Below, one piece after another: positions 53,101 to 64,000 of a DNA stretch of 64,000 nt. The notes under the pieces are model-generated. The model was not told where the DNA came from. It saw only the letters and a list, made by a program, of their open reading frames with translations, and did not search any database. Source of the stretch: Litomosoides sigmodontis (Eukaryota; Nematoda; Chromadorea; Rhabditida; Onchocercidae); assembly GCA_963070105.1 (NCBI GenBank), contig OY718807.1, positions 9,176,483 to 9,240,482 on the forward strand, given 5' to 3'. The position numbers were made by a program, and so were the translations under genes. Numbering within the stretch: the first letter of the stretch is position 1; each line of letters begins with the position of its first letter.

Positions 53101-54797
53101 TTTGGCATTTATAACTTTTTATTAAAATGCTAAAATTTCAGGAGAAAGCGCCTTTTATATCATCCTGCCTTTACGTACTTTCAGTGATACTTGTGGTAGT
53201 CACTTTCCCATTTTGCTTACCATTTTGCTTTAAAATAATCAGGTTTGTCCATTAATGACGGCACTTCTTTTATGTTTCCTTGGCTTCTGGCTCATTTATT
53301 GCATGTGGCTAAGAGTGGGAGTAGTCGTTGAGAGATTTCATTGATTTACCGGCTGGATGAATGCTCTCTTGGTTGTTGTCATGGAGTAAAAGTGGGGAAA
53401 ATTTTCTACAGTTTGATTAAATTAATGTTTAAAAAAAATTTTTTTAAAAAAATACTATTAATACACTTTTTTCTTCTTTCTAACAACTTTTCACGTAAAG
53501 AATTTTTAATTATCTCCGATTTAATGCTTTAATTTGCAGAGAATATGAGCGGGCGGTGGTTATGAGACTTGGACGTCTTATTAGCGGTGGCACAAAAGGA
53601 CCGGGACTATTTTTCATCATGCCTTGTATTGATACATTTCACGTTGTAATGAATCGTTCAAATTTTACTTCAAGATTTTAAATTTCATTTTGTAAACTTT
53701 TTTTTTTTAATTTTGAAATTTCATATGCAAATTTATCACTCTGATAATCGATTTATTCATTTTAGCTTATCTGTACCCTCGACAAGTGTGATTTCCAGGT
53801 GGATTTACGAGTTTTATCATTTGATGTGCCAGCGCAGGAAATTCTCAGCCGCGATTCCGTGACCGTATCCGTTGAAGCTGCAATTTATTTCCGAATCAAT
53901 AATCCAGTAATTTCGGTAACGAATGTGAATGATGCGCAATTTAGCACTAAGCTGTTGGCGCAAACAACACTTCGAAATGTGCTTGGCACTCGAACACTCA
54001 GTGAAATGCTCAGCGAACGTGATAGCATTGCTAATGTCTGTTGCTCTTTTCTAAAAATAAAATGCTAATATTAAAATAAGTTCATTTCATAATGATTTAT
54101 CAAATTTAGTTTAAATAAAACATTTTGGAAATTTTCATGAATTTTTTTCGTTGCTTAAATCAAATTAATTTATTCTGTTGTGTAAAATGCGTAAAGGAAC
54201 AATTGTGTTATTTTGACAAATTTAAGTTGAAATTACAATTTTAGGTGATTGGGAAAGTTTTAGCCGAAGGTACCGAACCATGGGGTGTTCATGTTCAACG
54301 AGTTGAAATTAAGGATATTCGTTTGCCATATCAATTAATGCGATCGATGGCAGCCGAAGCAGGTGCAGCACGTGATGCACGTTCACTTATTCTTCTTGCT
54401 GACGGCGAACGTCAAGCATCTTGGCCAGTTTTTTTTTCCTGCTTAAATTAAATCTTAACTATGCTTACAAATTCTTTTTGAAATTTTCAAAATTTCGCTT
54501 TTTTTTAGATACAAATTATATTATGTAGCATTGCTTTACAACGAAAATGCTAATGATATGTGCTTTTTCATTCTGTTTGATACGACGTCTAATTAAATTA
54601 ATTAGCAAATTTCCAGGTCATTAGCTGAGGCAGCAGCAACGGTTGGGTCGAGTAGCGTTTCACTGCAACTTCGATACTTGCAAACTTTAACAAATGTCGC
54701 GTCGGAGCACAACTCCACCATTGTCATTCCCATACCCATGGAAATTGCAAGGTATTGCGCGAGGAGATGGAATGAGTTCACTGCCACAAATCCCTAA
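50142..54797 (+). CDS. Stomatin-family membrane protein (UNC-1/STO/MEC-2 group)
   Basis: Exons 50142-50441, 52116-52196, 53142-53242, 53540-53645, 53799-54035, 54245-about 54423 and 54617-54797 give about 394 residues. Residues 1-70 are a Ser/Pro/Thr-rich, probably disordered tail. Residues about 131-158 form one hydrophobic hairpin with prolines (PFCLPF). REYERAVVMRLGRL then opens the SPFH/band-7 domain, with GPGLFFIMPCID, LSFDVPAQEILSRDSVTVSV, STKLLAQTTLRNVLGTRTLSE, EGTEPWGVHVQRVEIKDIRLP and SLQLRYLQTL. Stomatins are inner-leaflet oligomeric scaffolds that tune channels: MEC-2 acts on DEG/ENaC channels and UNC-1 on gap junctions. Oddities: no GT donor after exon 6 keeps frame (only a GC-type TG|GCCAGT would), and the last 15 residues (YCARRWNEFTATNP) follow a possible donor at GCAAG|GTATTG, so more 3' exons may exist. 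The family is certain; the exact paralogue is not. Confidence 0.87.
50995..51050. repeat. TG dinucleotide microsatellite
   Basis: A nearly pure TG tract with a few CG interruptions, inside the first intron of the stomatin gene. Confidence 0.9.
52555..53046 (+). other. Open coding-like block inside a stomatin intron
   Basis: One plus-strand frame is open for 163 codons between the second and third stomatin exons (intron 52197-53141), ending in TAA at 53044. It has no early ATG; AG acceptor-like sites lie near its start. The peptide is mixed and coding-like (VNRFFFDETLLAEIALRKK, then a hydrophobic FVAVCVTLGIVSFISS, then a Lys/Tyr-rich part). Its middle matches a diverged repeat at 14660-14809. 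No family is recognised. It may be a nested gene, a retrocopy, or a piece of a mobile element. Confidence 0.4.
52731..52890 (+). repeat. Diverged dispersed repeat, copy 2
   Basis: This copy matches 14660-14809 in order and orientation, with substitutions and small indels. It sits inside the open block in the stomatin intron, so the repeat may carry, or derive from, a coding sequence. Confidence 0.5.
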
Positions 54798-56564
54798 TTG
54801 TTTCTCACATTTTTGTTGAGAAGGAAGAAATTTTGAAAATTTTCCAATACTTTAATTTTGCTACGTGAAAATTTACTGAAAATTTAAATTTATGCATTAA
54901 AAAAATTTGAATTTGGAATAATTGTGTGCACAAATGATTAGGTAATAATTAACAATAATAGTAATTAATTATAATACTAATAATGAAAAGCTCTCTTTTT
55001 CGGAATGTTTTACTCCTTTTTTATTTTCGATCGAATTTCAGCCTGACTTTTAAAAATGCTAGTAATGATAGTACGGTAATGTTGTAAGGTAATTTAGTGA
55101 AATTAAATTTTTTTCAACTTTTTTTTCACAAAAATATTAAGGAGGAGAGGAGGAGGGCGGAAGAAAAATTCGATATTTTTTATACCGTAATTGGAAATCA
55201 ATTGTTTTTAACTATCACAGCTTACAAGTTAATCAAGCGATTGTCGCTGCCGATAAATTTGATACTGTATTTTATTAGGCGAAAATTTTTCGTCCAATCA
55301 AGAGGCTTCTCTTTGTTAATCTTTGTTTTCTACATTCTTGTGATTAATTTTTTCCTTATCATTTTGTCATTAAATTTTTGGGTTTTATTAACAAATTCGT
55401 TAATTGCCTCCCACAAAAGATGCATATCGTTAATTGAATTTTGTAATGAAATAATGGAAATGAAGAAATTCTGAAAAATATACAAATACTGCCAATGGAC
55501 TTGTCGTTTGAGTTGACAGTTTCCGTGACAAATCGCAACAAACTTTCAGTAATTTTATTTTCAAGCTGAAATGCTAAATTTGATTCAATTAATTTTGTAT
55601 GATATTATGCAAATCAACCATTACATCCAAAAATTAAATTAAATTTAGGAAATTTAATATTCTTTTGATGACACAAATCAGCTTCATATGATAGATGAAT
55701 TTGCTTTTCCGAAAATAAATGATTGAAAATTTATTAAATTTTTGTTATTAGAAAAATAAAAAATAAAAGCCAAAGTTGAAATTTTATTTTCTTAATGCTT
55801 GTAGGTCTAATTAAATTGAATTCACTTCGCTATTTCGATCTATCTTTTTCAGTGATTTCAAAAGAGAAGATAATGTTTTCTCCTTTACTAGACAAATAAC
55901 AACTCACGAGTAATTTGTCCTACCTTAATTTTCCTGTAAATTAATTTCTTAAATTTTTGAAAAAAAACACCCATCCGCCAAAACACCTGTTGAATTTCAC
56001 TTCGCAAAACAAATAGAAAAAAATGAATTCCAAACATTGTTTAGTCTTTTTTTTAATGCTAATTGAATGCAAAACTTCAAGCTAATACTCTTCCATTTCA
56101 CTCGAAGTTTTTCTCGCTAAGTTACTAATTTGCAACATTTTTTTGTCTTCAATTTGAAAGGATAAATTTCAACATTATGCATATATTAATAAATTTATTC
56201 CCAACAAGACAGACAATGAAAAATTGATGAATTAATGGAAACAGCGAAGATAAATGCTTATTACTTACTGATTAGCGTAACTCATAATCGAAAAATAGCC
56301 TCAGCTCAAATGAAAAAAAAATCAATTTTTAATTCGTAAAAGTATGAATTTGTGAAATGCATTGAACAAGACCAAAGTTTTGGGCAAATTCCCCGCTGAA
56401 TTAATTTCATTTGATAACGAAAAACATCACTAAATGAGAAAAAATCAATAATTGAAATAATTTAAATTAAACTAAAATTTTCCTATATCTATGAAAACGA
56501 TGAAAAAAGTGTCGTTGCAGTGTTATTGCTACTCGCTAAATGCTATCAGTAAATCTCTATCTTA
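54798..56564. other. Convergent intergenic spacer between stomatin and potassium channel genes
   Basis: Both flanking genes end here, so it contains their 3' UTRs. A plus-strand frame of 125 codons at 55097-55474 is Phe/Leu/Ile/Lys-rich and follows AT bias. It shows no conserved pattern and is not called as a gene. A missed last stomatin exon could lie near 54800-55000. Confidence 0.5.
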
Positions 56565-59500
56565 TCAGATAAATCCGGAAATGTTGTTCGATGAATCATA
56601 GCTATCATTGTTATCATCCATTTTCATCGCTGTTAAATTGCTCTCATCGGTGGACTCCTCGATTTCGTCAAATAATTTACAATGTATTTCGTATCTGCCA
56701 ATTTTTTCATTTAAAATAACCATCGAACGAAATCTGAAATTTCAATGAAATGCATAATTGGTTGTCAGCTGAGAACGGCTAGCTAGCGTTGGTCAATTTC
56801 ATCATTATCATGCTAATCATAATCTTAATGGCTCATTAATTAGTCCAAACATTTTAATTTCTACTGGAAATCTTAATTTTTTTTTAGCAGTTTCTCTCAT
56901 TCTTTATTACTAAATTTAGTGTATTTTGTAAATTCATTTGAAGTCGTATTCAATTCTCTTCCACAACTTATATTTGATCTTTGATAGCTTCCATTTCCGT
57001 CACGTTCAAACACACGTGTGACTCATGCTTGCTACACTTTTCCTCCGCTCGATCTCTTGCGCATCAGCACACGATCGATCATATGAGGACACGTGGGATT
57101 GCGTGTGAGAAAATACCAACCTGTATCCCCAGAGTATTTCATCCGGCAAAAATGACGTTCGAGCCTGGAATGTCATACCGGTAGCCTCGACGATACCCTC
57201 AACGGTCATGATAAGCTCAAAATGAGCATTGTGCATCTGGTCAGGTGTCATTGCAAATAACGGACTTTCGTCATCAATTACGTGCTTTACTGTTATTGGC
57301 CTAAAATATTTTACACACTTTACCGCCCATAATATTCGGCGCATCAAAAAAAAAAACTAAAAAAACTTCAGAAAAAAATTCAAAATATCATATTTACCGT
57401 ATTTTTGTGAAATGTTTACATGTTAATAAGTAGCCAATGTAAAATTTCAAATGAATTTGTAAATTTCCATACACCAAATTTAATGCTCCACCATTTTTCA
57501 TTTCCAAATGCAAATTTCAAAAAAATGCAAAAAAAAATTGGCAAACTATACCTACCACAGAAGAAGTACGCGATCCCATCCATTATCATAACCAACATTC
57601 ATATCTTTGAAATCAACTAATTCTCGTTCACCTTTCTATAGAATTAGTAGCAATAAATTTTCTTTAAATAAAAAAAAAATTTTCTTCTCTATTCTTTTTC
57701 ATCTGACAAAAATTTGCATTTGATAGAAAAACACATAACATTTATGCAAGCAAAACCTTTTTCAAATTGAAAAAAAAATAAAATAAAATGAAGCAAATAT
57801 CAAAATTTAATTGAAATAAATTTTAGTATTTCATTAAAAAAAAAGAAAGAAAATGAATTTCTTTTTTTTGCGGTAAAATTTGTCAAACGATGCTACGAAC
57901 GCTATTCACTGCTGACGTTGCCATGTACAATCGAACGTGTGGCTCAGCGATATACAAATTATTTTGTATATCGGCAATTCGTATCATCAATACCGGTCGC
58001 CTATCACTGCCACCTACTGAACTTATCACTGCTACCTGAGAAAATCGTACTTCCTGAAAAACGATGCTACAATTGCCCGACTAATTATAATTTTGCATAA
58101 TTTTAACTTTTTTTTTTGAAAACAAAAAAAGTAATAGTCAAAATAAATAGCACAATCTCTCACGTACAATCGAATGTTTAAGTGAAATAGCAAGCAATGA
58201 AATGAAAATGAAGAAAAGTTTGAAATGAATCTCACAGTATTAGCCTATAATACTGAAAGTATTTTAGTAAAATGAAATCATTCCTGATATTTTACACTAT
58301 TACAGTTAAACAATCAATGATGATATCACCCAGCCATACCTGCTCATTTCTTTCTTTGTTGCAATTAATTAATTAAAGTGGATGTTAATTTCAACTTTTA
58401 AATTGCTTCTTGAAAATCCAAAATGCACTAACCTGTTTGCGCTTTTTTGGACGTAACAATTTTGCGACAACAATGCCACTTAACATTGTTTGCATGAAGA
58501 CGCCCATAATACATTGCAACGATAGAACAAAAATAGCCGGTAGACACGCATCTGTTACATACCTGAAAAATTAATTAGTTAATTTAAGCTTAATTAAATT
58601 GTTACTGACTTTCCTGACGCTTACCTCATACAATCACTTTTCAAATTATCATTTGGTAATTTCAATTTGACACTCAAATGGTGAAAGTTTCAACTACTGT
58701 ACATGAAACTCTGTTGAAATGCTGAAACTTTAAATTATCCTATCAAAATTTCAAATTTTTTAAATTGACAATAAGCATGAGATATCACATAAAATACTGC
58801 AATTTTGAGTAAATTTTTCTTATTACTCAAAATCTCCAAAGTTACCTATCAAATGACAACTGACAACTGATTTTTTTTCATTTATTTACTACAAATGATT
58901 GCTATTTGATAATTTCTTTTCAACCTCTTTTTTTTTTTGAAAAATAGTAAATAGCTAACTAACTAACCGAAATCCATAACCAATAGTATGTTGTGTTTCC
59001 AAACTGAAATTTCATGTTTATTTGTTTAATTTTGCAAAAAAAAAAGAAAAAGCTACGATCTAGCAAAACAAAAATTTCGACGGTTTTAATCGTTCTAGAA
59101 GAAGAGCTACAGTTAGAAATAACAAGCTACAAAAGTGATACGTCAAATATTGCTTAGCTACAGTTTAGACGTTATATTCGTACGTCTACACGTAAGTTAA
59201 TTTATTCGCATACCTGAACAGGAAGGCAGTCTTCAAATCGTACACGTTTGCAATACATTGATCGTTGTCCGCTTTTCTCTAAATGAAAATTTAATTACTA
59301 CTATTTCTCCCTCATTACTATTCTTAATAACTATTTACCTATTAATTAATTTATTTACTTATTTCTTCGTTTATTTACTTATTTACTTGTTTATTTCATC
59401 TCTTTATTTGTTTGTTCATTTTAATTATCAACCAATTAATTTAGTCCTTTGTTATTGTTATCGTTGTTAGTAATATTATTGCTATTATTATCAGCGTTGC

Positions 59501-61686
59501 TACTTTATCAGTGATTATCTTATGCGCCTTATCATTAATTATTACTACTGGAAATGACACCAGTGGAATTTTGTGTTACTTCGAGTCTTCATACATTCCT
59601 AGAGGAAGGTAGTTCTCTCTCTCTCTCTCTCTCCCTCTCTCTCTTTGTGCAATGCTAAAGTGTGACAGGTTAGGTGGCAGACACTGCTGGATCGAAATGT
59701 AATTAAATTCTACGTTGGAAAATGGGTAAGTAAAATATTCATGAATTCTACTACAAAAATGAATTTCAAAATATTATTAGCAGTGATACTTATTAAAGTT
59801 TAATTTTAAATTTTTCCTTGTCCTCACACCCACACATCCACTTACACAAAAATGTTGAAGAATTCACCTCTTCTGTCTTGTCAATTGAGAAAAGTTTTTT
59901 TTAAAAAAAAAAAAAAGAAAAAAAGAAGAAGAAAGAAAAAAGCTTGCAATGGATTGATCAGGTAGGACGATAAGATAATAAATTAGAGCAAAAGTGACCC
60001 ATGTAGTAATGAAACCGCTAGCAAATACACTTATAATAAATCGCCAGTTACATTCGATCACCAAATGGAACCAATTCCTAGAACAGATGATAAATTACTT
60101 TTTAAGAAAAGTAAAATACTGGAATTACTAGCGCCTCTCGTGACTTACTCTTTTCAGGAGTTACAATTGGATAGGTTCATCGAACAACTAATTATTTAGT
60201 GAAGAATTGTCGAGAAGACCGAGGTGTAACGGGAAATACGTTTACCATCAATATTGCACGTAATATTCTTATTTCCCGTTAGACTTCGGGTTTCTCGACA
60301 TCGTGGACATCTTCCGGAACGTGGTACCGGTTTGTTGTGAAAAAAGAGATTTTATTCGGAGCAGCTTGCTTGGTCCTTCATGGTTGGTAGTGTAGTCGAA
60401 GCTTCGTAGGAATACTTATTTTATTCGTTGCAACAGTGAATATAAAATAATGGAATATAATGAATATGCTAGTGAAGGGAAAAACCCAACCGCACCCAAA
60501 TCCGGCTTTAAACGGCTAGCGAAGGGAAAAACCCAACCGCACCCAAATCCGGCTTTAAACGGCTAGCGAAGGGAAAAACCCAACCGCACCCAAATCCGGC
60601 TTTAAACGGCTAGCGAAGGGAAAAACCCAACCGCACCCAAATCCGGCTTTGAACGGCTAGCGAAGGGAAAAACCCAACCGCATCCAAATCCGGCTTTAAA
60701 CGGCTAGCGAAGGGAAAAACCCAACCGCACCCAAATCCGGCTTTAAACGGCTATAATAATCTGATCTGATGGTCGGCTTCCATCAAAGGAGAAGCATCCC
60801 CTTTGTTACATGATCAATTGTTGATAAAGAGGGGCGGCTTGCTTGGTGAACTGAGTGATTGCTGCATAGATGAATTGATAAAATGTGAGAAGCAGTTTGG
60901 TGTTGTATACAACGGATTAACTAGGATTTGAGGAGGGGAGGGGGAGGAGGGGAGGGGGGGGGGGAGGGGGTGGGGAGAGTACGATATGTATTGGATGAAT
61001 GGATTACATTTAAATGAATGGCTGGATAAGAATATTACACACAATATCGATAATCAACGTATTTTCCCTTCGAGTTTCTCGACAAGAATTACCGGACAAA
61101 ATTTAACTCTTAACGTAGTATTATTTATAAAAAAAATTCATATTTGAAAATTTCAATTTCCTTGATTATCACTATGAGACGAGAGATGGAAGATAGAGGA
61201 TGTGCATGTCAAACAAAATAAGCAATCGTACAATTCTTCTCAACATTATTGCATGAAAATTTTAATCAAATATTAATTTTGCATTTTCACAGCGCTAAGA
61301 AGGAAAGTAGGCGGAAGAAGAATTATGAATTTTAAAATTTCGAATAAATTATAATATTGCCTTAATATTACTCCATGACCGACAAACAAGTGGACATGCA
61401 AAAAGGTGCTCGAATTTATCCAATTTCTTTACTACAATTACCCGATTGAAACAAGGTATGTGTAACTTTACCTCTACCAGTTCATAGGACTGTAAATCGA
61501 AAAAAATTGAAATTTCCAAGTATGCATTTTTTTATTAAAATACCTGTAAATCGATCTATATGGATGAGGCGTTCCAATTTGTCGCAATACCGAACGGCCA
61601 TCTTTAGCGACCAGTCGTGGACGACAAATTTTACTTTTAATTAAAAGTGAATTGAGCAAAGCTTCATGATTACCATTACCATTCAT
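56565..61686 (-). CDS. irk: Inward-rectifier potassium channel (Kir/IRK)
   Basis: Minus-strand exons in transcript order: 61686-61544, 60077-59948, 59278-59214, 59003-58968, 58562-58433, 58035-57901, 57635-57556, 57300-57121, 56733-56565. All phases close to 355 residues. An N-terminal RPRLVAKDG motif is followed by slide helix WFHLVIECNWRF and TM1 (61-85). Extracellular Cys99 and Cys131 are spaced as the conserved Kir disulfide pair. The filter is TIGYGFR (119-125), TM2 is 133-158, and the PIP2-contact-type RPKKR is at 162-166. The cytoplasmic Ig-like domain follows, with RIADIQNNLYIAEPHVRLYM, DMNVGYDNGWDRVLLLWPITV, VEGIVEATGMTFQARTSFLP and EILWGYRF. The protein sets resting potential as a tetramer. 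Gln149 replaces the usual Asp/Asn rectification controller. The end is acidic (MKMDDNNDSYDSSNN...GFI). The exon 2 donor appears to be GC (ATT|GCAAGC). Upstream exons may be missing. Confidence 0.92.
60468..60749. repeat. 47-bp minisatellite, six copies
   Basis: Six head-to-tail units start at 60468, 60515, 60562, 60609, 60656 and 60703, each beginning GCTAG(C/T)GAAGGG and ending CGGCTTTAAACG. They are nearly identical: the first has GCTAGT, one has CATCC for CACCC, and one has TTTGAAC for TTTAAAC. The unit is far more GC-rich than the surrounding intron. Confidence 0.95.
60931..60978 (+). other. G-rich run with G-quadruplex potential
   Basis: A stretch of at least five runs of four or more G separated by one to three bases, in an AT-rich intron. 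It meets the usual quadruplex pattern on the plus strand, which is the template strand of the channel gene. The RNA would carry a C-run instead. Confidence 0.75.
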
Positions 61687-64000
61687 CGTTCCATTCACGT
61701 TGCTTGTTTGCTTGTCGTCCTCACTTTAAATTTTGAATTGCTTTGATGGGTTTCGTTAAATTCATCCTAAAAGCAATCAAATATTTGAAATACCACTCTT
61801 TTCCAATGTAACCCTTCCAACCACTCATCATCTGACCATTTATCTTGTAACATTGAAACTTTTCATCGAATTTAATTCACACTTCCGTAGAATCGCTGCT
61901 CATTTCATAAAATTAGACTTTAAAATTTAAAGTCTAATTTTTATAAAATTGAAAAATAAATGAGAAAAATTTGCCTCTCCCAATTTTTTTTGCTTTTCAA
62001 TAAAGCAACCTACCAGAGATGCTTCAGTTGTTGGTGATATCACGGAGAGTTTAAATGCCAAATTTTACGATTCATTTATCCCATCGATCGATCAATCAAT
62101 CATATTGCAGTCGTTGATCAGATGCCTAACACATCCTTTTCCATTAATTCATTTGCCACTTTAGTTTTAAATATTTTTAACTTTTCACGGAGACAAATGA
62201 CGCAAAAATACGATGCAACTTTTTTCGCCTCTTAAATACCTCACATAAACTTTTTAATAACCATTAAGTGATAATTTTTAGATTTATTTATTAGCTTCTT
62301 TTTGCAAACGCTACATTCACACCTCCCAATCACTCACTTATCACTGAGTGATATTTTCACACCCTTTGTTTATCTAAATTTTCGACAGTACAATTGCTAG
62401 AGAGAGAGAGAGAGAGAAAATTAATAGAAAGAGAAAATTGCAGGTGTTATTAGAAGGAGAGAAATGAAAAGTTAATGAAAGTTATTGGACACAGTTGAAG
62501 TGAAGGAATTTCTCAAATCCAAATAAATATGCTAAAAGTGTAAAGTACTTTATCTGAAAGCGAACATCGTAAACAAAAAAAAAGAGGTGATAACTGATAA
62601 ATACATTGATAATTTCATTTTGCTCTCCTCAACGCTTCGAAATACCTTTCTTTTGTCACTCTCTCCCTCTCTCCCTCTCTCTCTCCCTCTCTCCTACAAT
62701 TCCTTATAAGAGAGAGTGATGATGAATAAGCAAATAACAATGATAACATTTAAGTGATAAGAGAAGGGATCTTAGTAATTATTGCACATAATGACAAGCT
62801 GACCGTAATTTCCTGATAATGCTAATTGGCAATAACAATTGATAATAAGTGCAAAATGAAGGTGAAATTTAAATTTAGCAATTGACGTTAATGATATTTT
62901 TAGCACTTTTCCTTCTTTCATTACCAAAATGCTAATTGTTGAAGCACTTTAAATCTGATAACAACAGTAGCCGAAATGTTTCAGAAATTAAAATTAGAAT
63001 TGCTAACGAAAGCGGAAGTAACAGATAATGTTACTATTGTACTAGAAAATTAATATTTAAAACACCACAAACTTTTAATTCAACCATATTTAGTCGTACT
63101 TGAAGGAAGAATGAGTAAATCGATAATGTTAATTAATTAAAAAAGCATTTATGAAAAAAAAAGAAAGACGCTCATGCGCACATGTTTATCTCTAAATTTA
63201 TATTTGCAGTATCAATTACGAATTTAAATAGAAGTGGAAATTGAGCAGGCGAGAGAAAAAGGTCAAAGAAATTAAAATGAAAGAAATGAAAAGCATAATA
63301 TTCCTTCTCATTCGAAAAACGATGTTTTCTTTTTGCTTAAAGGAAAAAAGGAAAAATGACGAAGAATTGATGGAGAAAGTTTCACTTCCCATTTGCTGCT
63401 TTCATCCTTGCCAGTACCATCCAGTGTTTTTTATTTTACTAATTAGTCACTCAAATTAATTAGCATTAGTGATAGTTACAGAAGGGAACGAAGAATGACA
63501 TTGCAAGTGTTACATTTCAATTTCAAAATTTTGATTAGTGCAATGAGACGCAGAAGAAGCCGATAAAGCTAGCAACGAGCACAATGTACTCTTTCTCCTC
63601 CATTCATTTCAAAGCTATCGCACAATTTCATTTTCCATTTTTCACCTTTGTCCGTTCGCAACATTCTCATCATCACATGTCATAGGTGGATTTCAAATTA
63701 AATTGTTTAAATTTGGAACTTTTAAAAAAATTAAACTTGTTTGCCTAATACAAACGGTAATACTCCTTACCATGCATTTGCTAACGTCTCTTTGAATTAA
63801 TTTTTTCCCGTTTCTTTCAGAATTACTTAATTACCTAACAGCTATGCAATGGAAACAATGATTTGTCTCACTCGAATTTCTCTCATTTCTATCACTGTTA
63901 ATTTGAAGCCAATTGAAAAAAAATTAGTAGCTTTTCATTCCTTTTTAAAATGAACATTTAAGTGGGAAAAAAGCAACATAATGCTTGTTAAATCACAGCA
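61687..64000. other. Region upstream of the channel gene
   Basis: This is the likely promoter side of the channel gene. No further exon is recognised. A 33-base palindrome (61909-61941, two 16-base arms with one central base) and GA/CT tracts (62400-62416, 62660-62690) are present. No long conserved frame is seen on either strand. Confidence 0.5.

Larger units (their letters stand above)
60207..61085. mobile_element. Putative non-autonomous element with inverted ends
   Basis: Both ends carry a perfect 10-bp inverted repeat, TTGTCGAGAA at 60207 and TTCTCGACAA ending at 61085. A related GGGAAA-TACGTT segment sits about 20-30 bases inside each end. The triplet GAA stands immediately outside both ends and may be a target duplication. 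A third, inverted copy at about 60268-60300 makes the left end a fold-back. No transposase frame is present. Inside lie the 47-bp minisatellite and a G-rich run. It lies in the first intron of the channel gene. I do not know the family. Confidence 0.5.

Noticed and set aside
55097..55474. 125-codon plus-strand frame after the stomatin gene
   Set aside because: Phe/Leu/Ile/Lys-rich from AT bias, no conserved motif, no splice context.

Overview
The window looks like nuclear DNA of a nematode. It is AT-rich, the genes are cut into many small exons by GT-AG introns with TTTCAG or TTTTAG acceptors, several start codons sit just after an unpaired acceptor as in spliced-leader trans-splicing, and the gene set (EAT-20, OLRN-1, UNC-1/STO-type stomatin, IRK channel, TIN-9) is nematode-like. 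A parasitic clade III (filarial-type) worm would fit, but the species cannot be named from sequence alone. All gene models were built by hand from splice sites and reading-frame closure.

Layout. 1-3.85 kb holds only one possible orphan exon. 3.85-11.13 kb (+) is a 13-exon gene for an EAT-20/Crumbs-type membrane protein (signal peptide, EGF-like repeats, Ser/Thr-rich stalk, one membrane segment, tail ending EERLI). 11.13-37.9 kb is a 26.8-kb stretch without a recognisable gene. It carries microsatellites, a pre-miRNA-like hairpin (22296-22371), a decayed coding block on the minus strand (18826-19329), one copy of a diverged dispersed repeat (about 14.7 kb) and one orphan minus-strand frame (37081-37263). 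37.9-40.8 kb (+) is an OLRN-1/Raw-type gene, followed 0.5 kb later by a short gene with the same nucleoside-deoxyribosyltransferase-like fold (41.3-42.4 kb). 44.7-45.6 kb is a broken kynurenine aminotransferase gene. 46.4-46.9 kb is an intact small gene for the mitochondrial chaperone TIM9. 50.1-54.8 kb (+) is a stomatin gene of the UNC-1/STO/MEC-2 group with a second coding-like block inside one intron. 56.6-61.7 kb (-) is a nine-exon inward-rectifier potassium channel gene. Its first intron holds an 0.88-kb element with inverted ends, a six-copy 47-bp minisatellite and a strong G-run. 61.7-64 kb has no recognised gene.

The genes do not form one pathway. Several are of kinds used in nematode neurons or pharynx (EAT-20, OLRN-1, stomatin, IRK), but nothing in the sequence ties them together. 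The stomatin and channel genes are convergent. The observations most worth checking are the hairpin at 22.3 kb, the inverted-repeat element in the channel intron, the glutamine at the channel's rectification-controller site, the aminotransferase pseudogene, and the single-domain neighbour of olrn-1.
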